DNA of 64,000 bases from the NCBI GenBank assembly GCA_009741485.1, contig CM019214.1:29664746-29728745 (forward strand). Direction: 5' to 3'. Each line of letters opens with the position of its first letter. Positions within the stretch are counted from its first letter, which is position 1. The DNA is from Malurus cyaneus samueli. Lineage: Eukaryota > Chordata > Aves > Passeriformes > Maluridae. The notes beneath the pieces are model-generated. The model was not told the DNA's origin and made no database searches. It was given only the letters and a program-made list of their open reading frames with translations. Positions 28,595 to 41,346 of this stretch are shown here, piece by piece. A program made the position numbers and the translations under genes.

Positions 28595-29367
28595 ATCCTT
28601 TTGCTCCCCGACAGATACCCATTTAAAATGCTTTACAACAACCACCTATATCATGTGGATTATCTAAAATAAAGTTCTCTCGCTTGTTATCATTAAAAGC
28701 TGCAAATTACCAACAGCTCACACCCAGGGGAAGATGTTTACTGAATAGATAGTACAGCTCTGTGGTCTTCCCAGCAGGGAGGAAAACGCCACTTAACCAG
28801 ATAAGCCCTCCTTTCAACTTCTCTCCACTTCCACCTCCCTGCTGTACCCTCCAGCTCAAAGGAGCACCTAATCTAACTTAGACACTGCCAGAATCAACAC
28901 TGCACTTAAGGAAAAGAACTCACATAAAATTCCAGCACTAACAGTGAAGCCATGCTATAAAGAATCATTCCATATCTTCCTGAACACATCTCATGAGCTC
29001 TCTCTGCTACTTTGTTTTGGGAGATCCTATACCACTTTATATAACAGTTGTGAATTTCCTCCCCCCAATCCTGCAACTGTTGTCTCCTTCATCTTTGCTT
29101 AACTTGATCGACTGTCATATCCCTGCTCTTATACAAGCAAGATACCCTCAAACATATGGGAATGCTTGATGTCATGCAGCAAGGAATTACAAAGCCCACA
29201 CAGTACAGACTTTCTGTGCATCTTAAGAGAAGATAAAAATCTCTGAGCAATTTGATTATGCAGAACAAGCCTCAGATACATTTAGTAGTACTATAGTATG
29301 TGAAGTTACCAAGATATGCATTCCAACTATAATTCAAAATATTTTGCATGATTATTCACTTTTCAGG

Positions 29368-29400
29368 AAAAAAGAAAAAAAAAAAAAAAAAAAAAGAAGA
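29368..29400. repeat. Interrupted poly(A) tract
   Basis: About 33 bp of almost pure A broken by G (AAAAAAG, then more than 20 A, then GAAGA). It lies in intron 1. On the RASA3 sense strand it is a poly(T) tract. Confidence 0.85.
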
Positions 29401-30383
29401 TGAACAGCGATAACTTCTTTTAACCAGGCAGAACTAAAGAGGAAGACTGAGGCACCACAGTCTATCTACAAAACACTGGTCATTACTCTCCCTTCTGTGA
29501 AAGGAGCACATTGCAAGTGTTCTGAGACATACCACTGTCTTTCAAAGCAGCAGGAAACTCGAATGCAAACAGAACCAACCCTTTCATCTCAAGTACAGGT
29601 CTGCAGGGAAAACCACTGGTTGAGTTCATAAGCTAATTTCTACACAACCCTCTGTCTGCTGCAAAGACTCCTTCAACACACTTCCCACAGAAATAACCCA
29701 GAGAAGTCTCTAAAATTATCCTTCTGGGGAAGGGGGAAAGAAAAGAGGCAGGAAACAAAGGAACATTGAACTAATAGGTCTCTTCTGCTAATCAACAGAA
29801 TGCTGCTGACATGATGTAAGGGCAGATTTGACACAGCCTGGAGAGAAGAGCATGCACCAGAAACTTCACAAAAATCAGACACGGTTTTCAAACCACAGAA
29901 AGCGGGAAGAAGAATAAATCACTAAAAAAATGTCATAGAATGAGAGCAAGATATTAGTCAAAGTACACGGATGAATAAAAGGACAAAAACACAGCTGCAA
30001 AAGGTTAAAGAGACCCCAAGAGAATTTTACTTTCTGTCCATCCCAACAGTCCAATTAGCAATTATTGTTACATACAGTAGCAATAGCTACCTAATACCTA
30101 GTGCCTCCCACACTTGCCCTTATCCACAAAGAGCTGTGCAGATATCCCCCATTCCAGTGCAAGTCACAGTGGCTGCAAGAATCACAACGGGGGGCTGGCT
30201 CCCCTCGCACACAGGATGCGTTTTATTGCCACAGCCAGTGTTACAAAACAACACAGACCTATTTGCTGTAATTGCATCTCCACTTCCTCTTTTCCCCCTT
30301 TACGATTCACACCATGGCTATGCCAGGATCGGGAACTGCAGAAGGTTTTCTGAGATTTAAGGCTAGTCCAGACAAGATCTTAC

Positions 30384-30633
30384 CCAAACACGAGCGGTGC
30401 CAGGGCGCTGAGCGCAGCCTCTCCCGCAGCCCCCGGGGGTCTGGAGGCCTCGGCTCCGGGCCAGCTGTGACACAGTGCAGCTGTGTAAACTCGGAGCAGC
30501 CTGCTGCCGAGGGAGCCGGGGAGAAAGCACTGGAGGGGGCCTCACTGGGCACCCTTCCCCACTTCAGGGCTGCATTCCAGCTCGGATCCTTGGTCCTTGC
30601 CAGAGCCCTGCAGGTTTGTCTGTGCCCGGCCAT
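30384..30633 (-). other. Candidate alternative first exon of RASA3 (speculative)
   Basis: A GC- and CpG-rich patch stands out in AT-rich intron 1. On the minus strand it ends in a near-consensus splice donor (TTTGG|GTAAGA, GT at 30383-30382). An open frame starts at an ATG ending at 30633 with G at +4 and runs 83 codons plus one base to that donor. This is the same phase 1 as exon 1, so splicing to exon 2 would join a ...SCL peptide in frame to Gly-Glu-Ala-Lys-Asn. The predicted peptide is rich in Ala, Arg, Pro and Ser and matches nothing I recognise. The phase match has a one-in-three chance of being accidental. It could instead be an intronic enhancer, an unrelated non-coding exon or a GC-rich repeat remnant. 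Confidence 0.25.
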
Positions 30634-33600
30634 TTGCCTTACCGACCCTGACTGTGGCCTGTTGACTTAAATACTGGCGTTACCTTGGACGTGCTCATCC
30701 CTACAGACTGTTCTGGTGATCACCAGGCTCCTGATCAACCCTGGCTAACATCATGGACCTGCTCTGCCCTTCTTTGGCTGCCACAGGATTCCCGATTTCA
30801 CTGGCAAGATCAATACCCTGTCCGCTTTGCTGCCACACTCAGCTTGCTGCCTGCCTTTTTTTACCGAGTAATCGACTTTGTGCTCTGTGACAAGTGGAAT
30901 AGGATAGCCTCACATTAATCTTTTGTTCATTCAGTTCTGCTCTAAATATTAATAAAACACGCCCTTATACCAGCAGGGCACTGGAGTTCTGTTACTAAGG
31001 TCACAAGGATCAGTGGAGTATTTAACCACTGTTCTGTTATTCAGAACAGGGCAACAAGGGTAAGCAAAAGGTTATGTTGTAACATCAGTGAACAGCAGCT
31101 TTTCAAACAGGTAAGCAGCTAGAATACAAAATGCAATTTACTACTAAGGCTATAGCAGACTTCTCTACATTGTTTAAGATCCAAGACTAGAACAGAAGTT
31201 ACTTGCACAAACCAATGCCCTACATCAGAATCAAAACCTTGGTAGCGCAGCACTCAAAATTCCATTACTGTTAGCTTAGAGAAAGGCAAAAACTCTATTA
31301 AATCCTGCAGATCAACAGAGAGAGTCTAACAGGCAGAGGAGGATGGGTACACAGGGGAAAGAAAATAATAAGCAACAGTTCAGTACTAGTTTCCTAACAG
31401 CAGCTTCCTCTTTAGCTTCTGCTCTTCAGACCCAAATAGAGTATTAAGGCTGTTTTCCACTAAACTCTTCCAACTCCCTTCAAGTGTTTCAGCTAGAAGT
31501 CATCTTCCTCAACGAATGTACAGATGTCAGAATTAAGTATTAGGCAGCTCTTCGCTTTTAACCTTAAATAGGACCTTAAATAATCCAGTCACAATCCCCC
31601 CAAATCACAGAAAATAGAAATCTGCATCTGTCTGTTCTGATCCTTGTGAGAGATACTTGTTCTAGTACTGCATTTCATTTCTCCAATACTGGATGTCAGG
31701 CAGGACTTTAACTGCAAAAGCCCTATCGTGTCAGGAAGATACAGATGGCATTTGACTCCAAGTACAGATTGACAAGAACAGGATCTTGAAAGGAAGGAAG
31801 CAAGACTTGGCCAGGCAGAGAAACAGAATCCTGCTTGTCCTCCCCTGTCCCTTCCCCTGGCAGGGTTCCCTCATCACTCCAGGCACAGCTCAACCAAAGC
31901 CACTTGATTTCATCTCTACATAAAACTGGGAGAGGTGCTTGTGAGGCACCTGCACGCTGCATCTCAGCAGGGGGAAGGCACATCTCAAGTGAAGTGAACA
32001 GGAAGAAAGAAGATTGCCACAATGAAATAACAATGGCCGGATACACGTTCAGGGCCAAGATCCTTGCCATTTCAACAATTTTGCCTTCCAGAAAAATGTA
32101 GAATTAGATGCAAATTGGCACCATGACCAGTAAATACCATTTTTCTACACTGTCTCCTGCTTAGGAGAGTCAACTCTGCCTCGGAAAAGGCTGGATGATT
32201 TAAAATTCCACTGTATCGTAAGGAATGCAGCAAAAAAGCTCAACAACAATGCCAGAGCACATTTTGAACAAACATATGGGCAGGAAATCATGTATTCCAC
32301 TACAAGAACAGAATACAGATGATGACAATGACAATAATAAATTATTAATAATAGAATAATTACTCATTACCCAAGTACCACTCATCCAATGGGCTGAAAG
32401 CAGCATAGTGTATTTCTTTTAAAAGTAAATATATAATCCTGTAAAGGTGGAAATGTTGTGTACACAAAGGGACTCAAGATTACAATGAACAACCCTCATG
32501 ATGGTTAACTTCAGTTTCAAGTGTTTGACTCTGGAAGCTCACCGGTGCTTAGCAGACACGGGTAAACAATCCAAGCCTTTTAGACAACTACTTCCAGCTG
32601 CCAGGAACACGAATGAAGACATATGTCTGATATCATTATGTCACTGTGAGACAAACATCCAGGCTATCTTACAGGCAGAACAGCAGCTATATGTTTCAGT
32701 GACTTTCTTAGATCAGGCTTTCAAATAATTAGCATAAAAAACTCATTTAACATTAAGGCTAATTAGGTAATTAATGAATTTAAAAAATTACACCTGAGGA
32801 GACTGTAAAATGAATTAAGTGGGCCAGGTCAAACTTACTGTCTTGTATCTTGAAGGTTTGGGGCTGAACCACTCAACCTGGATGATTACAAGAATACAAA
32901 CCGATTTTGTAATCATAGACAGTGATTACAATATCTACGGCTAAGCCCTAACTCCTGATACGATTCTGAAGCCTGCGTATAACCAAAGACCTTTCAGAGG
33001 CATCACTAATACCACGGATGATGAACAGCAGCATTCTTTTGAGTTAGTTTTAATTCACAAAGTCTCAACCTCCTTCCCTTCCCCCCCTCCAAAAGCTCTC
33101 AACAGAATTCACATTAGTCTCCATCAACATCCGACAAAGTGCTCCATTCCTCAAAAGAAATACTTAAGCACAGTCCCAACATTAAGCTATTTTGTTCCAA
33201 AGACTTTACTTGAATGATTGTTGAAAAAAAAAATAAATTAAAAATCCTGATTAAAGTAAAGCTAACCCATTGGCTCAAAGTCATGTTTAGAAGCTTTATA
33301 TTGTCGTCATCTTCATCCTATGCTGGCCTATTTTAGTGCTAATCTCATCTTCCCCAAAGAAAACTATCATTTAACAAACAGAAAGCAATGCAAAGCAAAA
33401 ACATTAAAAAAAAAGTATGCATCCATGTCCAAAATAATGGTAAAAAAAATATCAAATAAATGCAAATGCCACCTGCACTAGACCAAAGCACACTGTGCTT
33501 TGGCTCTGTTGAAACCCAGCCTACCCCAAGAGAAATATCCCAGTTCCATCTCCTGCAGGCTGGTACCCTAAAAGATATGTACACTGCAAAATATGTCAGC

Positions 33601-36600
33601 ATTTTATCATGACACTGAAGACGCCAAATGTTATACCTACAATACAAGAAAAGCACTGATAAATCACCACCACTGCCTCCTCCAGAAGTACAAAGGGAAC
33701 CAAATTCCTGTCTTTAAAGCACAGCTGTAAGGTCCTGCCTTGCAACTGACCCCATACTCTGAAGGAAGTAGGTGGAAGCTCCTGTCCATATCTCATATTG
33801 TGGAGCTCTGAGGGCAAGAGGGAATTGGCCCCGTATCCAGCATTTCTCACAAGTAGTGAGTTTTTCAGATCACATTTTGTGGCACCGAGTTAACCCCACG
33901 CAAGGCCAGAGGAGTTTTGGCATATCTGCAGCCTGGCACTAATTCACAGACATGTAAGCTCTTACTTGATTCTAAGCCCTTCCTGGATAAGATATTCATG
34001 CCTGACCCCATTTCATTCTGCCTCTGTGCATGATCCATTCAGTACAGAATTTGCTCCTATATGTTTCCCAATGCAGTGTGTGTGGTAGTGCTGAAGTAGA
34101 GACTCCACCTTACAAGTATCTGGTACTTCTGGTTATAGCTCTGTCATCAAACATTTAAAAAAAAAGTCTGACATGGTACAACTAAACCTGAATAAGATTC
34201 CACTGGAATAGAAAAAAAAATGCACCTTAAATTCCAGAGATTCACTCTGCTTAAGAAAGTGAAGCCCATATTCAAGAGCATGCAGTAAAAGTTACCTCCA
34301 GGACTAGATTACCAACTCTGCAGGTGTTATCAGGAAACTTTAACAAGGACATTTTCCACTAGAGTGTTACAAGAGACTGATTACATTTAATACTGAAGTA
34401 GGCTTTAAAAGTAATTCAGCTTATTTTTTTTTCCCCACTTTCAAACTCACAACTTTCTGGAATACTGTCACAGAATCAGGTATCAAAACACACTAATCAG
34501 TCTGTTAAGTTTCACTTTTACTGAAACTATTTTTCTCAATTGCAACATTCCAAATTCCCCCAGGCACTTTTTATTCCCTGTCAAAAATCACAGAATCACC
34601 ATTCAAAAACAGACAGGCATGAGTATTGATCTGAATAAAAATTAGGGTTTTTTCCTCCCTCTCAGGCAATTTTGCTCAGCAGGCCTAAAAAATAAATAGC
34701 CATGGGGATCTTATACTATCTTGATATCTAGTTCCTTCCAACTCTAAAGTGCAACACCAATTTCCCAAAGTCCATTGCAGGCACTATCCCACAGAGCACA
34801 GACCCTAGTTCTAGACATCAGTAAGGAGAGGGAAGGGGCATTAAGAGTTCCCCCAGCTTTAGACAGGGCTGAATTTATGACCACAACCTCCTTTCTAAGT
34901 CATCATCATCTCTGAAGCACTGTTCATCCAAACCTATCCTGCAGCACTAGCTGGAGCTCCTGCCTCCAAATACTGCACATGGTTAGTGGGAACTCTGGTA
35001 TTCACAATGATCAACCAGAATCCTCCAAAAGCTGCTGGCTCTCAGTGTGCAGCAAAAATTAATTATGTGGAACAATCTACAAACACAGGTCAAGACAAAT
35101 ATTTACAAAAATAAGAGTAGTGTTGGTCAACTCCTACCTTACACTTAGGGCAAGAAATGCTAACAGAGCACAAATGCGGTTCTTCAGGTATCTCAACAAT
35201 TTGAAACTTGAACAGTATGAAACATCCACCAAAGTCTTAAACATCAAATATCTGCATAGTAAATGTGACTACAAGTTTATAAAGAGGAATGGGCCACAGA
35301 ATACTTGCAGAAATAGCTGATTGTCCCTCCTGCTTATCTTCCAGGGAATACTTTACACAAAAAACTCAGAACTTGTACATTATATTCTTGGAGGTAAAAT
35401 GCAATTTCAGGAATTGAGCTAATAGGTTAATGAACCAGTGCTACAGGGAGAGGTGGTCTGAAGGAAGTCTCTTAGGACCAGACTGGGTCAAGGCTACCAT
35501 ACTGAAAAGTTAAGACAGGGCACAAAATTTGCAGGAGCACAGCTCCTCTGACTTGAGCAGATCAGGTGCGTGTTTTCTAGGACCTTTACTGAACACTTGA
35601 AACAGGGCATAATAGAGTCTAGTATAAACAATAATCACCTACAGAGCAAAATGGCTTTTGGGTTTGCCAAATTCTCAGCCACACTGAGCAGTACAGTCAC
35701 TTTCATTAAGCACAGAAGACATGAGAACGTTAAAAATGGTTCTGTACCCATATCACCTGCTAAAAGACAGACAACTGCTGTAGTTTCATAATTCTGTCAC
35801 TATTTTTGCACACCTCGTGGGAGACAGCGCCTTATAGCTTGCAGAACAAATATAATGTGCAACTATCTGCACTTAGAACCTATTTCATGAAATCAGTTAT
35901 ACTGTTAGGGACATCTGAAAAAAAAATCAAAGGAAGATAAGGAACTGGGCTGGTCAGATCTGTTGAGGAGTAACAGGTCTCAGGGCTAGTATTCCTTGCG
36001 TCTCTCTGCTAAAATGTATTAAAAGCAGCTAAAAATAGGAAATATTTTCCCAATATTAAGTTCGCCATGAGAGTAAATGCTACCATTTCACAGATATTCC
36101 ACAAATAAAAACAGAAGGGAAAACAGCAAGTGCATTTATAAAGAGAAAAAGCAATGCTTCCAATACAAGTCCCACCCTAAGCGCAGGTGCTTTGTGAAGA
36201 AGTTTTTGAGCACATCTTGTACCACTACAGAGTTTTCATGACTATAGACAGCACCAAGAATGAAAGCTGCGACCTCAGAAACGCTCACAACTGGCAAATG
36301 GCAACAACAGAAGAGATGACCACTGGAGTATGAAGAACTTCCGTTTGTTCTGGAAAACCTGGGGCAGCCACTTGGACAGATAAAGTATTCAGAAAATTAC
36401 ATTTTTTTCCAGGAAGAACAGTACTACTTATTGAAAAAAATGAGAACAATTCCATTAGACAACCGCACCTCCTCTCTTTTTTACTGACTATGAGTTATCT
36501 ACAACAATGCAATCCTAACCAGTATATCTAACTTAAACATGGCTGTTTTGGAGAGGATGAATTGGCTTTGTTTTTGTTTTAGACACTCACAGCACTAACA

Positions 36601-37628
36601 TTGTGCTGCACTGTCAGAGCTCAGTTTTCCAAGGTTGTGCTCATGTGCTCTGTAGCAGTCACCAGCCACATTCAAACCAGAATCTAAAAGCAACTGTAGG
36701 ATGTCACACCCTGTGTCTCCTGCAAAATAGATCTAATTTTCCATTATAAACTGGTGATTGTTCCTGGGCAGGGGGAGGAGGGAGGGGCAGAGAGAGAGAC
36801 TAAGAAAGGCAGCTTTTGTGCTATGTACCAGATTTTTCTTCTATTTCTACCACCCTCCTTCCTACAACTCTACAAGCTGAACGACAGCCAGATAAATCCA
36901 CGAAACTACTTTTCACTGAAATATGAAAACAAAGCATCTGAGAAGTTTCACGATACGATTCAAATTGTCTGGTAATTACACTGTTACCTTTAAGAACTCA
37001 CTAACTGCTTTAAAATGCACATCTTAGAAGATGCTAAGAGAAATAGCTTCCAGAGTGTTGCACTGTAGTACTCAATGAAACAGGAAATGAGGAACAAAGA
37101 AAGGAATTTCATAGATTCCAGATGTACTCTAACACCAGCTGGGAAATACAAGCAAGAATCAACTAAAGCCTTGTAAAAAGCTACCAATAACTAACTGTTT
37201 TCTTCTAGAGTTCTTGAACAAAAGTAAGTAGCTGTAAACAATTTGTAAATAGAAATATTTTTAGAAGAAATTTGAAACAGTAATAAAAATAAGCTTCTTC
37301 CTCTCCCTTCTATTTTTGAGGAGATTAAAACTTAGGCACCAGTTCATCTGGTTTTCTGAGTTGCTTTTCTTAAACATAAGAAATCTATATAAACAACCAT
37401 AACAAAAGCACAACTGTAAAGAAAATATTTCCAAGTTGTCTGTTTTCCAATACTCAGAACATTAAAGCTGGATAAAAATCAAAAGCAAGAAAAATAAAAA
37501 AAAAATAGTGAAGTTGATTTAATACTACATGGCTTCTGTGCAACTGGAACTAAATGGAATTTAAATTTGCAAATTGCTATAAAACAAGTTATCAGTCACT
37601 TAAAAAGTTTATTCCTACATCTATAAAT

Positions 37629-37660
37629 TAAAAAAAAAAAACAAAAAAACCCAAAAAACA
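37629..37660. repeat. A-rich low-complexity tract
   Basis: An A12 run followed by CAAAAAAACCCAAAAAA; simple sequence in intron 1 with no coding content. Confidence 0.8.
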
Positions 37661-40600
37661 GTCCAGGTTAAAAATCCTGGAAATAAAACTTCTTCACAAG
37701 TTCATACATCCTTCTGCTCCCTGTGTAACATAGCATTTCCAATGTTTCATCTTCCTTTTTTTGAAACACAAATTCAGGCCTTTCAATGCAAACTTCTTCT
37801 AAATGGATTTTGAAATCTCCTAGTAACAAGTTTAGAGACAAATGTATAGACGAGTATATTTCCTCCTAAGTCACTGTAATATATGAAAAGAAAGCTTTAG
37901 CATGCATCTTACAGAACACAGATCTGTGTTTCCCCCTCCTTCCATTATCACAGAAATACGTGTTCTTCCCAACTTCAAGACTGTTCAGTCCTTTGTTGTA
38001 CATGGTAGAATTGAGACACTTCCTCTAATGTTCATCCACCTACTAGCAGCTTATAAAAGGACATTAATATTTATGCCAAATAAACAATGCATCAAATACT
38101 ACCTGTTCAAACCTACCAGACATTGTTAAATAAATGAAACCCTCTTATCATCACATCACACAAATCCATTTCAGTCAATGCCGATGCAGTCACCGTTACA
38201 CACCCCAGGAGACAGGGAACAGTAAAATTCAGTTGTTGAGCTAATGAAGGGACCTTCATTTGGCCCCAGTGCTCCCTGAGAGGTAATAACAGGCAAACGC
38301 ACAAGTCTCTAGTCAAGTAGAAAAAAAATGGTAAGACTTCAGAGGTCTGGAATGAAAACTGAACAGCAGAAACATTAATCAGCCTCAGAAGTCAGGCAAG
38401 TCAGACCAGGCTGTAAGCCTTCAACATTTGTGTTCTTTCCTCAACACATCTCAAAAATACAGTTACACTACATTTTTTCGCGTTCAGGCAGAAGGGGGAA
38501 AAAAAACCCCAAACCTCAAATGTCCCAAACTTTCCACAGAATATTTAAAGTGTTTTACAGCTGGCAATGATCCATCAAAATTTGAGAAAGGAAAATGGAG
38601 AAAATATTCCAGTTCTTCATCATTTGAAAGCTTCACATCTCATTTTGCAAAACTTTCACCCAGAAGCTCTCCTATAGGAGGAAAACAACATGCGAAGTTT
38701 CAGGGAAGTTCCTTTCCCCTTGGCAGAGGTTAGGACTGGAGAGGAAGGAAATTAGAGTTGTTTTGTTTTTTACTCCAAAACAAAGCTTTTATTTGGATCC
38801 TAAATTCAGTTACCAGCCACTATACTGAAGAAATCAGACACTGCTAAAGAATAGACACTTCATAAGACTTAGTAAATGTCAGTAAAATCAGAAGGTAAGA
38901 AAGTACAAGTCCATGATCAGCTTTTCAGTTTAATAAAATACAACCTGTTATTAACTCCAAGTTTGAGCTCTTCCTTGGTAACCACAAAATATATAAACCT
39001 CCAGTACTACAAAGTTTAAAAGCATAGCAATAAGATTTACTAATGCATGATTTAACTATTAATATGAGCCTGAGAAGCATTAATAGTCCACTGGCACACA
39101 CAAATACTAACTTTTCTTTGACATATTTGGATGAACACTTGTTGTTCTGATTGATATGAGCAACACAACTGTCAGATATTCACATGTTTTACAGCATGCA
39201 GCAAAGTCTACAAGCCTATGTCTTTATTCTAGGCTTTTTATCTCACATGGGCTAGCTGTAAGATTTATTCTTCGTTTGCAAAATTAATTGTAACAACATG
39301 AGAAGTATGAAGTACTTCTTAACAACCCAAAGAAGATTTTGCCTCATCCTTTCCCCTCCACCTCCTCCAAGAAAAAAATTGCTACATGAGACACTCAAAG
39401 ACTTAATTCAATTCACAGAAGTGCAATTACTGGCTTCAACAGAATTATTCATAATTTACATTCCTGTAATGGAGATCAGTCAGTGAAAAAGGAGAGAGGG
39501 AATGTTAACCTGTAGAATACTATCAAAGGTATTTTTGACAGGTGTTTTTAAATGTATTTTTCTAATCTTGCTGTAGGCAACACACTTCAGTGTCTGCAAG
39601 GGAAGGTCTTCCTTAAATGGGAGCATCAGTGCAACAAATGACTTCATATTATAACAGAGTGTTTGACAACAAAACTGCCTAAACAGAAATCTTGCTGTGA
39701 TGCAAAGAAAGGCGAGCAGACTGAAGAGCATAGAAAGAGTCGGGCAACACCATGACACTGCCACACACAGACATAAAAGTAAGGGATGTGCCTGCTGTCC
39801 CCTCCAATTTCCCACACACACACACTCCCAGTCAAGCTCCTGGATACTTGTCCAGAGACAGCTCTGACATCCACCGGAGTGCACAGATTCGCCTCACTGA
39901 AATGGAAGAAAACTAAACCTGGAAAGAAAATTAAGTTGCATTCTTTGGGCCTACTTTGCAAATCGATTTGCAAATGGATTTTCTGTGAGCAGAGAAGCAT
40001 CAGTCAACAGAAGGTGTGCAAAGAGCATTTCATGGCTGAGAGCAAGATGAGTAGGGAAGGGGAAACACAAGACCTGCCTTTTCAGCACCATCAAGCTACC
40101 AGTTTGGGTTAGCATGTCATGATGTCATGCTCTGGACTGCAACTATAAAACAGAAGCAAAGCAATGTGCAAAACAAAGAAAAGCAGCAGGAAAAACAGAC
40201 ATAAAAACAGAACAAGATAAGCGAATACTGGCATCTAACTAAGCCAGCAATTTCAGAACTAAAAAATTGGGTTTAACTAATGATAGTGAAGTAGTAAAAA
40301 AAAAATTGAAAAAATATAAATCAGTCTGAAGAGTAATTCAAGGCAATAAAAAGTTTTGAAAAGCATTTTCTGGAAAACTGTGAAGCTAAGACACCCAGCA
40401 TTTACATGTCCTCATGTAAGAACATTTGGTACTCTGACCAGCAGACAATCACCTCCATGAAGAGACAAGAAAATACTTCTCATGAGAGAGTGATTAAACA
40501 ACAGTTTTTTTCAAATGTACCAATTCCAGAAGACTCAAAAACCTAGGAAGTTTGCTTCCTGACATCAGAGGCTCTGAGCAGATCTGTAACATATTTCACT

Positions 40601-41300
40601 CCTGTGAATTGACCACCACACAATCTAAAAACCAAAACACATCAGCTTCCACTCATATATGAATCCTTCTCTACTTAAAAGAAAGTAAGGCAATGGATGG
40701 AAGGCTACAGAATTAGGCTGGCAGCCCAAACACAAGCATATTCTATTTCATCAAAACGACATTCATTGACACATTTTCCGCTGCTACCTCTGTTTCTTTC
40801 TCTCACTTGCAGAAATTATGCTTTGGTCTCCATTTTTGCTACAGTTATGGCTGTTCCTGACAGTCCACAAACCATGGCACTCTGCCTCTAGAAATAGCAT
40901 TGGTCCCAGACTTCTTCCATTCAACACAAGCTGGTCATTAGACAACCACCATCAAATGTAGCAATTTCAAATACTGAACCAGCAGTGACAAATTTGTATC
41001 ATCTATTCTGCACCTTTCATAGCCAGTGGAACTCAAGTCTTAATTAGCATTGCTACAGTCAATCAATAAGAAGATAAGTTGCCACTTTATTTTACCTGGG
41101 CAACATCAGTTTAAGCTGTACTTGCTAACTTTTTAATGTGACAAAAAGATCTCGAAAAGTCTTGAACATATTAAGGGTGAGATGCAAACAGCTTTTCTTC
41201 CTTCCTTTACTTCTTGGTCCTCTAACTTGGAAATACCGGAAAAAAACATTGTTATCTTTATAAGAAACATTTAACACTTCCTAAATAATCGTTTTCTGGT

Positions 41301-41346
41301 TTATGTATATATGTGTGTATATATATATAAAGTGTGTGAGAGAGAA
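41301..41346. repeat. TA/TG dinucleotide microsatellite
   Basis: Alternating purine-pyrimidine tract made of TATATA, TGTGTG and TATATATATA blocks followed by GTGTGTGAGAGAGA. It is a compound microsatellite in intron 1 and is likely length-variable. Confidence 0.85.

Noticed and set aside
34690..34760. Possible third CR1 fragment (CTAGTTCCTTCCAACTCTAA)
   Set aside because: Only about 20 bp resemble the CR1 3' end, without the neighbouring diagnostic blocks; too short to separate from chance by eye.
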